A stretch of DNA of 18,670 bases from JAYPHU01 sp038127535 (GTDB lineage: Bacteria > Pseudomonadota > Alphaproteobacteria > Rhodospirillales > UBA2165), in contig JAYPHU010000045.1 of assembly GCA_038127535.1 (NCBI GenBank), positions 1 through 18,670 on the forward strand, written 5' to 3'. Below are positions 7,761 to 14,729 of this stretch, one piece after another. Under the pieces are notes generated by a model. That model was not told the origin of the DNA, did not search any database, and saw only the letters and a program-made list of their open reading frames with translations. Positions within the stretch are counted from its first letter, which is position 1; each line of letters begins with the position of its first letter. Made by a program: the position numbers and the translations under genes.

Positions 7761-8772
7761 AGGAAAAGGCATCGGCTGCATGTGGTACCCGATCGGGTTC
7801 ACCGTGGCCGCCAACCCGTCGGCCGCGACCGTGAAGGTGAATGAGGACGGCACGGCGACTCTTTTAACCGGCACCGTGGAAACGGGACAGGGCTCGCTCA
7901 CGGTTCTGGGCCAAATCGCGGCCGAGGAACTGGGCATCTCCACTGATGATGTGCATGTGGTCTCGGCCGACACGGACACCACCCCCATGGATACGGGGGC
8001 CATCGCCAGCCGGACGACCTATGTCACCGGCAACGCCATCAAGCTGGCGGCGGAGCAGGCCAAGGACATCCTGTTCGAGGTGGCAGCACCCATGATGCGG
8101 GTGAAGCCGGAACAGCTCGAAGCAGTTGACCGAAAAATCCAGGTGAAGGGGTTCCCGCAACGTTATCTGCCCATTGGTGAAGTGGCGCTGCAGGCCCAGT
8201 TTATTCAGGGACAGGTCCCCATCGGCAGTGCATCCTATAATCCGCCGACCGTGGAAATGGATCCGGAGACCGGGCAGGGCAAGCCGTTCAGCACGTATGT
8301 GTATGCGACCCAGATTGCCGAGGTTGAGGTGGATGACGAGACTGGCGAGGTCGATGTGATCTACATGGCCGCGGCCCATGACTGCGGCACGGCGATCAAC
8401 CCGATGCTGGTCGAAGGGCAGATTCAGGGCGGCATTTCCATGGGCGTGGGCTATGCGCTGCAGGAAGAGATGCTGTTCGACGAGAACGGCGTCCAGATAA
8501 ACCCGAACCTGACCAACTACATCATGCCGACCAGCCTGGACATGCCGGACATCGACGTGGACATCGTGGAGAACTTTGATCCCACGGGCCCGTTCGGCGC
8601 CAAGGGCGTGGGCGAGCCGACGGCGGTGCCGACTGCGGCGGCCATCTGCAACGCGATCTATGACGCGGTCGGCGTGCGGATAACGTCCCTGCCGGCGACG
8701 GCGGAAAAGGTTTTGAAGGCCATTAAGGAAAAGAAGGCCAACGAACAAAAGCAACTCGCCCCAGCCGAATAA
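7750..8772 (+). CDS. Molybdenum hydroxylase, medium molybdopterin subunit (C-terminal half)
   Basis: A 340-residue protein holding the second cofactor-binding domain. It begins MKRKGKGIGCMWY, which matches the middle of undivided homologues. It contains the molybdopterin-contacting loop VETGQGS (43-49) and the catalytic glutamate region GVGEP, with Glu289 as the expected base. Its ATG overlaps the end of the large subunit by 11 bases and lies in the +1 frame relative to it, with a good ribosome binding site. The size and position fit NdhM of nicotinate dehydrogenase (330 residues in E. barkeri, from memory). The frame is also open upstream to 7567, but that stretch is a shadow of the large subunit. 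An intrinsic terminator follows 58 bases after the stop. No XdhC/CoxF-type maturation factor is encoded nearby. Confidence 0.9.
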   Translation: MKRKGKGIGCMWYPIGFTVAANPSAATVKVNEDGTATLLTGTVETGQGSLTVLGQIAAEELGISTDDVHVVSADTDTTPMDTGAIASRTTYVTGNAIKLAAEQAKDILFEVAAPMMRVKPEQLEAVDRKIQVKGFPQRYLPIGEVALQAQFIQGQVPIGSASYNPPTVEMDPETGQGKPFSTYVYATQIAEVEVDDETGEVDVIYMAAAHDCGTAINPMLVEGQIQGGISMGVGYALQEEMLFDENGVQINPNLTNYIMPTSLDMPDIDVDIVENFDPTGPFGAKGVGEPTAVPTAAAICNAIYDAVGVRITSLPATAEKVLKAIKEKKANEQKQLAPAE

Positions 8773-8830
8773 CTGGTTCGAGTTAGCTTTAGCCGGCTGA
8801 GCCGCTCTTGAGGGCTCTGTTTCGGCGGCG

Positions 8831-8864
8831 GGCCGCCCACCATCCCGGGCGGCCTGTTTTTTAT
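8831..8864 (+). terminator. Intrinsic terminator of the hydroxylase cluster
   Basis: GGCCGCCC (8831-8838) pairs perfectly with GGGCGGCC (8847-8854) around an 8-base loop, and is followed by TGTTTTTTA. It ends the plus-strand transcription unit that begins at the GntR gene. Confidence 0.85.
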
Positions 8865-8874
8865 TGGGGTGCAT

Positions 8875-8985
8875 CCACTCCCCCTTACTCCCTCCCACAA
8901 GGGGAGTGGGGATCAAAACGGTGTCATCCCTTCCTTAATGGGAGGGGTCGAGCGATACGCTCGGGGGAGGGTGAAGCCCTCCCTT
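8875..8985. repeat. Cluster of three palindromes (intergenic repeat D)
   Basis: Three hairpins lie side by side between the terminator and the DUF350 gene. CCACTCCCCCTT (8875-8886) pairs with AAGGGGAGTGG (8899-8909) with one bulge. CGAGCG-ATA-CGCTCG fills 8949-8963. GGGAGGG (8965-8971) pairs with CCCTCCC (8977-8983). The CTCCC/GGGAG-rich composition resembles dispersed intergenic repeats of alphaproteobacteria. It is not related in sequence to copies A and B. Confidence 0.55.
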
Positions 8986-9040
8986 TCCCATCACATTCGA
9001 TCCTTCTAAACTCTTCCAACCAACCATAAGGAGAAGATCA

Positions 9041-9454
9041 TTGGAGGCTGTCTTTCAAAGTTTCCTCGCCGGTCTGCCGGTACTGTTGCTGCATTTTATG
9101 CTGACGGTTCTGATGCTGGCGCTAGGGGCCGTCTTGTACGTCATTATGACGCCGTATCACGAGATCGATCTGATCAAGGCGGGCAATGTTGCGGCGTCCA
9201 TCTCCTTCGGCGGGGTGTTGATCGGCATGGCCATCCCGTTGGCGGTCGCCATGGCCAGCAGCGTTAATGCTTATGACATCCTCATCTTCGGGGCGGTGAC
9301 CATCGCCTTGCAGCTTTTGGCCTTCCGGATAACCGATCTGGTGTTGAATGACCTGCCCAAACGTATCATCGCCGGGGAGATCAGTGCCGCGATCCTGCTG
9401 ATCGCGGTGAAGCTCAGCATCTCGGTCATCAACGCGGCGGGCGTAAGCGGATAA
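9041..9454 (+). CDS. DUF350-family inner membrane protein
   Basis: A 137-residue, very hydrophobic protein with about four predicted transmembrane segments (roughly residues 8-34, 48-72, 78-98 and 112-132). The polar loop TPYHEIDLIKAGN and the following AASISFGGVLIGMA are typical of the DUF350/UPF0719 (YjfL) family. The function of that family is not established. The start is a TTG with AAGGAG 8 bases upstream. The protease gene begins 9 bases after the stop, and its own ribosome binding site overlaps this stop codon, so the two are probably made together. Which signals drive transcription is not clear from the upstream sequence. Confidence 0.85.
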   Translation: MEAVFQSFLAGLPVLLLHFMLTVLMLALGAVLYVIMTPYHEIDLIKAGNVAASISFGGVLIGMAIPLAVAMASSVNAYDILIFGAVTIALQLLAFRITDLVLNDLPKRIIAGEISAAILLIAVKLSISVINAAGVSG

Positions 9455-9463
9455 GAGGCGGAT

Positions 9464-10429
9464 GTGAGACGCCTCCTTTACATCATCGTCGGCATTTTTG
9501 TCGTCGTCGACCTCGCGTACAGGATCAATCTTCCCGGTCAATCACCACGTCAATCGAGAGACCAATCATCCGGTCTCCGGCAACCGCCGGCTGGGCCGGG
9601 CGAAGTTCGCCGCCAGGAACGCCGTCCCGGCCCCAAGGTCTGGACAAAATTGACCGACGATTGGGGGCCCGGAGCTGCGGTCTCCAAGCGCCACGAATTC
9701 CCGGCCTATGATGATCCCGTCGCGCCGGTCGGCACCATCCGGGGCCGGTCGTCCGATCCGAAAAGGACCGTGGGTTCAGCCTTTGCCATTGCCGAGAACG
9801 GGGTCTGGTTGACCGCCCGGCATGTTGTCGACGGCTGCCTGGAGGTGGGACTTCAAGCGGGCCTGCGCCGGGGCAAGCCGGCAACCCTGCCGGCGGACAA
9901 GATCATCATCCACCCCAAAGCCGATGTGGCGCTAATGACCTCGTCGCGCACCGATTACGGGCGGGAAGCGTTTCAACTGGCCGGCACCACTGCGCCGGGA
10001 GAGGCGTTCCATATCGGATTTCCCCGCGGCCAGCCGGGGACGGTACATAGCCGGTTCCTGGGTCAAAAGCGGGTGCGTCATCAGAACGTCGAAGGCTCTG
10101 AAGAAGACGCTCTGGTCTGGGCGGAGATCAGCCGGGTGCCCGACTTTTCCGGCGCCTTGGGCGGTATCAGCGGCGGCGTGGTGGTAGACAGGACCGGTGC
10201 GGTCATCGGGACCAACAGCGCCGGCAACCCCCGGCGCGGCCGGCTGATCACCTCGCAAACAACGGCGCTGAAAGACGTGTTGCGGCAAAGCGGCCAACGG
10301 GCGCAGGATGCGCCGGCCCGTAGCGCAGCCATCGCCGAACTAAACGCCAGGGACTATCCGTCTTTTGCCAAGGCAGCGATCCAGGACCGCCGGGTCGTCC
10401 GGGTCGTCTGCGTCCGCCGGCGGGGATAG
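9464..10429 (+). CDS. Membrane-anchored trypsin-like serine protease
   Basis: A 321-residue protein. The N-terminus (RRLLYIIVGIFVVVDLAY) is a single hydrophobic signal anchor, so the rest likely faces the periplasm. A proline- and arginine-rich linker runs to about residue 85. A trypsin-like fold follows, with a likely triad of His120 (in TARHVVDGC), Asp154 (in KADVALM) and Ser236 (in GGISGGVV). The serine motif is GISGG rather than the common GNSGG. No PDZ domain is present, unlike DegP/DegS. The GTG at 9464 has AAGAGG upstream and lies 9 bases after the DUF350 gene; a match to DegS-like sensing is possible but not shown. The C-terminal about 40 residues are basic and unassigned. Confidence 0.82.
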   Translation: MRRLLYIIVGIFVVVDLAYRINLPGQSPRQSRDQSSGLRQPPAGPGEVRRQERRPGPKVWTKLTDDWGPGAAVSKRHEFPAYDDPVAPVGTIRGRSSDPKRTVGSAFAIAENGVWLTARHVVDGCLEVGLQAGLRRGKPATLPADKIIIHPKADVALMTSSRTDYGREAFQLAGTTAPGEAFHIGFPRGQPGTVHSRFLGQKRVRHQNVEGSEEDALVWAEISRVPDFSGALGGISGGVVVDRTGAVIGTNSAGNPRRGRLITSQTTALKDVLRQSGQRAQDAPARSAAIAELNARDYPSFAKAAIQDRRVVRVVCVRRRG

Positions 10430-10447
10430 GGTTAACCAACCCCTCCT

Positions 10448-10552
10448 CCGTCATGCCCGAGTTGGGACCGGTGTCAACCGGGACCAATTCTCGGGTAGCT
10501 GCCAAACATGCAGGAAATCCCCGACAACTGCTGCGCAGGTCTGGGATGACGG
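10448..10552 (+). repeat. Dispersed palindromic intergenic repeat, copy B
   Basis: Starts with CCGTCATGCCCGAG and ends with GGGATGACGG. It shares ordered blocks with the reverse complement of copy A: CCCGAG, ATTCTCGG, then ATCCCCGACAACTGC and GCAGGTC before GGATGACGG. It lies in the convergent gap between the protease gene and the minus-strand reductase gene. Confidence 0.75.
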
Positions 10553-10586
10553 TCGCAGAGATAGGGCGACGAGGATGAAGAGGTGC

Positions 10587-11606
10587 TCAGCCCAACTTCA
10601 CCAACTGTTTGCCGAAGTTCTCGCTGTGCAGCAGCCGGAGGAACGCGCTGGCCATGCTCTCCAGCCCGTCGGAGATGTCTTCCTTGAACTTAAACTTTCC
10701 GCTGTCGATCAAGCCTATGATGTGCTTCCGGGCTTCGTCGAAGTCAACGGCGAAGTCGTGTACCAGGAAGCCCTGCACCCGGGCGCGGGCGACCAGGATT
10801 TTCCGGTGATAGCGGGGGCCGATGTCGGGCTGATCTAACTGTCCGGCCAAGGAAATAGTGCCGCAGATGCCTATCCGCGCACCCAGGGCCAGGTTTTCCA
10901 TGACCGCGTCATGGATCGGCCCGGCGGTGTTGTCGAAATAGAAATCCACCCCGTCGGGGCAGGCATGCGCCAGGGTCGCGCTGAGGTCGCCGGCTTCCCG
11001 GTAGTTGATGCCCACGTCGTAGCCGATTTCGCTGCACCAATCGAGCTTCGCCTGTGTGGATGCGATCGCCACGGTTTTACACCCGTGCGCTTTGGCCAGT
11101 TGCCCGGCGACCTGCCCGACTGCGCCGGAGGCGGCCGAGATCACCACTGTCTCACCTTGTTTGATCTCGCCCACTCGAAACAGCCCGGTCCAGGCGGTCA
11201 TCCCCGGCATGCCGAGATAGCTCAGCGAGCCTTGGATCGGCGCTAGATCGGGATCGACTTTATTGATGCCGTTCTTGGGGCCGAGGATGGTGAATTCCTG
11301 CCAGCCGAAATCCCGGGACTCGACGATATCGCCCGACGCGAACTCCGGGGAATTTGACGCAACCACCTCGCCCACGCCGCCACCCTGCATCAGCTCACCC
11401 GGCGCGACGCCGGCGGCATAGTTGGCGGCCGAGCTGATCCGGCCCCGCATGTAGGGATCGACGGACAGATACTTGGCCTGCACCAGAATTTCGCCGTCGC
11501 CCGGTTCGGGCACGTCGAGTCCGTCTTCCAATCGGAAGTGGCGTTCATCGGGCATACCGTCCGGATAGTCGGCCAGCACCCAGCGGCGGTTTTTCAAATT
11601 CGACAT
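10587..11606 (-). CDS. NADP-dependent oxidoreductase (medium-chain, CurA/leukotriene B4 dehydrogenase-like)
   Basis: A 339-residue zinc-free MDR enzyme of the prostaglandin reductase/CurA group, which reduces the C=C bond of alpha,beta-unsaturated carbonyls with NADPH. Family features are SVDPYMRGRI near residue 48, GMPGMTAW at 132-139 and the NADPH loop AASGAVG at 158-164. Its C-terminal end (SENFGKQLVKL) is also typical. It begins 10 bases after the tldD stop, has no clear ribosome binding site, and may depend on translation of tldD. A detoxification role is a family-based guess. The physiological substrate is unknown. Confidence 0.9.
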   Translation of the reverse strand: MSNLKNRRWVLADYPDGMPDERHFRLEDGLDVPEPGDGEILVQAKYLSVDPYMRGRISSAANYAAGVAPGELMQGGGVGEVVASNSPEFASGDIVESRDFGWQEFTILGPKNGINKVDPDLAPIQGSLSYLGMPGMTAWTGLFRVGEIKQGETVVISAASGAVGQVAGQLAKAHGCKTVAIASTQAKLDWCSEIGYDVGINYREAGDLSATLAHACPDGVDFYFDNTAGPIHDAVMENLALGARIGICGTISLAGQLDQPDIGPRYHRKILVARARVQGFLVHDFAVDFDEARKHIIGLIDSGKFKFKEDISDGLESMASAFLRLLHSENFGKQLVKLG

Positions 11607-11616
11607 AGGGACAGGC

Positions 11617-13050
11617 TTAGACTTCGGTGCCGCCGACGGTCAGCTCGTCCAGCTTCATGGTCGGCTGGCCGACGCCCACCGGCACGCCCTGGCCGTCCTT
11701 GCCGCAGGTGCCGACGCCGGGGTCCAGCGCCATGTCGTTGCCGATCATGGAAACGGTTTTCAGCGCTTCTGGTCCGCTGCCGATTAGGGTTGCACCCTTG
11801 ACCGGCGCACCGACTTTGCCGTCTTCGATCTGATAGGCCTCGGTGCAGGTGAACACGAACTTGCCCGATGTAATATCCACCTGGCCGCCGCCGAAGTTGG
11901 TTGCATAGAGACCTTTCTTCACCGACTTGATGATTTCTTCCGGGTCGTGATCGCCGTTCTCCATAACCGTGTTGGTCATCCGGGGTATGGGCGCATGGGC
12001 ATAGCTTTCGCGCCGCCCATTGCCGGTGGCGGGCACGCCCATCAGCCGGGCGTTCATCCGGTCCTGCATATAGCCGGTAAGGATGCCGTCCTCAATCAGC
12101 ACCGTGCGCTGGGTGGGCGTGCCCTCGTCATCAATGGTGAGGGAGCCGCGGCGGTCTTCCAACAAGCCGTCGTCCACCACGGTCACGCCAGGCGCCGCCA
12201 CCCGTTCACCCATCAGCTCGGCGAAGGCAGAGGTTTTCTTACGGTTAAAGTCGCCTTCCAGCCCATGACCGATGGCTTCGTGCAGCAGGATCGCGGGCCA
12301 GCCAGGGCCGAGCACCACGGGCATTTCGCCGGCCGGCGCAGGCACGCTTTGCAAATTCACCAGCGCCTGGCGCAGCGCCTCGTCAACGGCGGCTTTCCAA
12401 GTATCGGGCTGCAGATAAAACTCGTAGGTTTCCCGTCCGCCCGTGCCATAGTTGCCGGATTCCATCCGGTCGCCTTCCCCGACCACGCAGGAGACGTTGA
12501 GCCGGACTAGCGGCCGGATATCGGCGGCGCGGCTGCCGTCGGCGCGGATGATCTGAACCGCCTGCCAGGAACCGGACAGGGAGGCGGAGACCTGGCGGAT
12601 GCGTTCGTCCAGCCCGCGGGCATAGGCGTCGATGTCGGCCAGCAGTTTGACTTTGGTCTCGAACGGCGTGCCGTTCAGCGGATTGTCGTCGATATACATA
12701 GATCGGTTGGTCAGGCTGGGCCCGTCCGCCATGGTGCCGCCGTGACCGGCATGGACGGCCTTCACCGTGTCGCCGGCGCGTTTCAACGCTTCTTCGCTGA
12801 GGTCGGAGGCGTGGGAATAGCCGGCGGTTTCCCCGGCGACGGCGCGCAGGCCGAACCCTTGCGATGTGTCGAAGCTGGCGTTCTTCAATTGCCCATCGTC
12901 GAAAACAAAGCTCTCCGACTGGTCGTATTCCAGGTACAGCTCCCCATCGTCGGCGCCGCCCAGGGCATCGGCGACCAGGCTTTCGGTGCGGGCCCGGTCG
13001 AGCCCGGCGCGGGTGAAAAACAACTCGTCGGTTTTGGCGATATCGGTCAT
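11617..13050 (-). CDS. tldD: Metalloprotease TldD
   Basis: TldD works with TldE/PmbA as a heterodimeric zinc protease that degrades unfolded peptides and, in E. coli, processes microcin B17 and CcdA. The 477 residues match the family's usual length. The zinc motif HEAIGH lies at 257-262, and the conserved GTCGKDGQ, with Cys449, is present near the C-terminus. I chose the ATG at 13050 (MTDIAKTDELFF) because homologues start there and an AGGA lies about 9 bases upstream. The longer frame to 13101 adds a low-complexity, unconserved tail. A good promoter lies upstream. The partner tldE is not in this window. Confidence 0.96.
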   Translation of the reverse strand: MTDIAKTDELFFTRAGLDRARTESLVADALGGADDGELYLEYDQSESFVFDDGQLKNASFDTSQGFGLRAVAGETAGYSHASDLSEEALKRAGDTVKAVHAGHGGTMADGPSLTNRSMYIDDNPLNGTPFETKVKLLADIDAYARGLDERIRQVSASLSGSWQAVQIIRADGSRAADIRPLVRLNVSCVVGEGDRMESGNYGTGGRETYEFYLQPDTWKAAVDEALRQALVNLQSVPAPAGEMPVVLGPGWPAILLHEAIGHGLEGDFNRKKTSAFAELMGERVAAPGVTVVDDGLLEDRRGSLTIDDEGTPTQRTVLIEDGILTGYMQDRMNARLMGVPATGNGRRESYAHAPIPRMTNTVMENGDHDPEEIIKSVKKGLYATNFGGGQVDITSGKFVFTCTEAYQIEDGKVGAPVKGATLIGSGPEALKTVSMIGNDMALDPGVGTCGKDGQGVPVGVGQPTMKLDELTVGGTEV

Positions 13051-13099
13051 GGCGCGTGTCCTTGGGCGATGCCCTGGCGGCAGAATGAGTGTGGATCTC

Positions 13100-13127
13100 A
13101 TTGTAACTTGTGCGATCCCGTTGCCAA
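13100..13127 (-). promoter_or_regulatory. Promoter of tldD
   Basis: On the minus strand TTGGCA (13127-13122) and TACAAT (13105-13100) are separated by 16 bases, close to sigma-70 consensus. It gives a leader of about 45 bases to the ATG at 13050. Confidence 0.6.
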
Positions 13128-13154
13128 GACAAGTGGGTGTGACTGCAGATAGGC

Positions 13155-13183
13155 TTGACCGCGCCGCTGAAATAAATCTATTC
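13155..13183 (+). promoter_or_regulatory. Promoter of the metZ leader
   Basis: TTGACC (13155-13160) is followed by TCTATT (13177-13182) after 16 bases. The predicted start falls at about 13189, directly in front of the SAM-II aptamer. That placement supports both calls. Confidence 0.6.
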
Positions 13184-13189
13184 TCCCGC

Positions 13190-13246
13190 CACGTGGTGAT
13201 TTGTACGACCGGCTTGCGGCCACGTTAAACAAACAAGCTAAAAGGT
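13190..13246 (+). ncRNA. SAM-II riboswitch (metA motif)
   Basis: An S-adenosylmethionine-sensing RNA that lowers methionine gene expression when SAM is plentiful. The conserved core is present: GTGGTGATTTG, GACCGGCTTGC and GCTAAAAGG. Helix P1 forms between ACGTGG (13191-13196) and CCACGT (13220-13225). The pseudoknot P2 forms between GCTTG (13212-13216) and CAAGC (13234-13238). This class occurs mainly in alphaproteobacteria before metA, metX, metZ or metC, and here it precedes metZ by about 110 bases. Downstream alternative hairpins suggest how it acts. Confidence 0.93.
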
Positions 13247-13257
13247 CGGCGCGGAAG

Positions 13258-13290
13258 CCCCGACCAACCACCCTTGGCCGGGGATTTTTT
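13258..13290 (+). terminator. Intrinsic terminator in the metZ leader, with overlapping antiterminator
   Basis: CCCCGACCAA (13258-13267) pairs with TTGGCCGGGG (13274-13283) with one mismatch and a 6-base loop, and ATTTTTT follows. A competing hairpin, GGTCGG (13244-13249) with CCGACC (13260-13265), uses the same 5' arm. Its own 5' strand touches the last bases of the SAM-II aptamer. SAM binding would therefore be expected to free the terminator. The switch is inferred; the pairings are visible. Confidence 0.75.
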
Positions 13291-13357
13291 GTTGACGGAT
13301 GCATCGTTACAGTGTCCCGCATAAGCACCGGCCGCGCTTTGAAGGAGACCTTGAGTA

Positions 13358-14551
13358 ATGAGCGTCAATAAATACAATCCCGCTTGGCGGCCCCAGACCA
13401 AGCTGGTTCGGGGCGGCACCAACCGGTCCGAATTCGCCGAAACCAGCGAGGGCGCATTTATCACCTCCGGCTATGTCTACGAGACCGCCGAGCAGGCCCA
13501 GCGCGCTTTCAAAGGCGAGGAACAGCGGTTTATCTATTCCCGCTTTTCCAACCCGACCATCGGTATGTTCTCTGAGCGGATGCGGCTTCTCGAAGGCGCA
13601 GAACGTTGCCTGGCCACGGCCACCGGTATGGCGGCCGTCTGGGCGGCGCTGGCGGCGGGGCTCAAGGCCGGCGACCGGTTGGTGGCGTCCAAGGCCTTGT
13701 TTGGCTCCTGCCATGTCGTGTGCGCCGAGTTCCTGCCCAAATTCGGGGTGGAGACGGTGATGGTCGATGGCACCGACCTGGATGAATGGGAACAGGCGTT
13801 GAGCAAGCCCACCGATGCCGTGTTCATGGAGACCCCGTCAAATCCGCAAATGGATCTGATCGACATCGCCCCGGTCTGCGAGATGGCCCATAAGGTGGGC
13901 GCGCGGGTTGTGGTCGATAATGTGTTCGCCACGCCGATCCTGCAGCGGCCGTTGGACTTGGGCGCCGACGTGGTGGTCTATTCCGCCACCAAACATATCG
14001 ATGGGCAGGGGCGCGCCATGGGCGGGGCCATTCTCACCAACGATGTGGATTTCGCCGATGGTGATCTGTTGCAGTTCCTGCGCCATACGGGTCCGTCTCT
14101 CAGCCCGTTTAACGCCTGGACCTTATTGAAGGGACTGGAGACCTTGGATATCCGGATGGAGCGGCATTGCGCCAGCGCCCGCGAGGTGGCGCGTTTTCTG
14201 AGCGATTTGCCCGGTCTCAAAAAGGTCATCTATCCGGGGCTGGAGTCTCATCCCCAGCACGAGCTTTGCAAGCGCCAGATGAAAGACGCCGGCAGCATCG
14301 TCTGCTTTGAAGTAGATGGTGGCATCGAGGAAACGTTCAAAGTGATGAACGCGTTCCAGCTGATCGACATCTCCAATAATTTAGGCGACGCGAAGAGCTT
14401 GACTACTCACCCAGCGACGACCACGCACCAGCGTCTGTCGCCCGAGGACCGGGCGGCGGTTGGCATTACGGATGGGCTAGTGCGTATTTCCGTCGGGCTG
14501 GAAGATGTGGAAGACATCAAGGCTGACCTCGCCCAGGCGCTTGGCGTTTAG
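13358..14551 (+). CDS. metZ: O-succinylhomoserine sulfhydrylase
   Basis: A PLP enzyme that makes homocysteine directly from O-succinylhomoserine and sulfide in methionine synthesis. The 397 residues are the normal length. The Cys/Met metabolism PLP-fold is clear: YSRFSNPT near residue 65, the METPSNPQ stretch, and Lys212 in SATKHIDGQGR as the PLP Schiff base. The C-terminal THPATTTHQRL is the loop typical of gamma-family enzymes. Closely related O-acetylhomoserine sulfhydrylases (MetY) are longer (about 430), which favours MetZ. The ATG has GAAGGAG upstream. The gene is under the SAM-II riboswitch, which fits a methionine biosynthesis role. Confidence 0.95.
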   Translation: MSVNKYNPAWRPQTKLVRGGTNRSEFAETSEGAFITSGYVYETAEQAQRAFKGEEQRFIYSRFSNPTIGMFSERMRLLEGAERCLATATGMAAVWAALAAGLKAGDRLVASKALFGSCHVVCAEFLPKFGVETVMVDGTDLDEWEQALSKPTDAVFMETPSNPQMDLIDIAPVCEMAHKVGARVVVDNVFATPILQRPLDLGADVVVYSATKHIDGQGRAMGGAILTNDVDFADGDLLQFLRHTGPSLSPFNAWTLLKGLETLDIRMERHCASAREVARFLSDLPGLKKVIYPGLESHPQHELCKRQMKDAGSIVCFEVDGGIEETFKVMNAFQLIDISNNLGDAKSLTTHPATTTHQRLSPEDRAAVGITDGLVRISVGLEDVEDIKADLAQALGV

Positions 14552-14566
14552 GATTACGCTAGTAAT

Positions 14567-14682
14567 CCGTCATGCCCGATGTGCTAATTGCTCCGTCATT
14601 CACGGGCCTGACACGTGGATACGCTGTAATCGCTAACATGGATACGCGGATCACGGGCTGACGCCCGGTCCGCGCATGACGG
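14567..14682 (+). repeat. Palindromic intergenic repeat, copy C (related ends)
   Basis: Begins CCGTCATGCCCGAT and ends GCATGACGG, the same borders as copy B, but the interior differs. It contains a hairpin between CGCGGA (14645-14650) and TCCGCG (14669-14674) and two copies of TGGATACGC (14616-14624, 14639-14647). Just before it, GGATTAC-GCTA-GTAATCC (14551-14568) forms a small stem overlapping the metZ stop. It fills the convergent gap between metZ and the DapA-family gene. Confidence 0.6.
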
Positions 14683-14729
14683 TAAGGTAGATGCAACTCG
14701 GGGATCAAGTCTCTCCAATTGGAGAGCCG

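Noticed and set aside
7740..7765. Frameshift that makes the molybdopterin subunit a pseudogene
   Set aside because: Both halves retain all cofactor motifs, the second has a strong ribosome binding site and ATG, and a natural split is known in nicotinate dehydrogenase. A sequencing error cannot be fully excluded.
7864..8916. 350-codon open frame on the minus strand opposite the medium molybdopterin subunit
   Set aside because: Shadow frame; it would also read through the intrinsic terminator and part of the repeat cluster.
14551..14568. Hairpin GGATTAC-GCTA-GTAATCC as the metZ terminator
   Set aside because: The stem is short and no T-run follows, so an intrinsic terminator is not supported.
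14616..14647. Two TGGATACGC repeats as a CRISPR-like array
   Set aside because: Only two 9-base copies 23 bases apart inside an intergenic repeat; no array and no cas genes.
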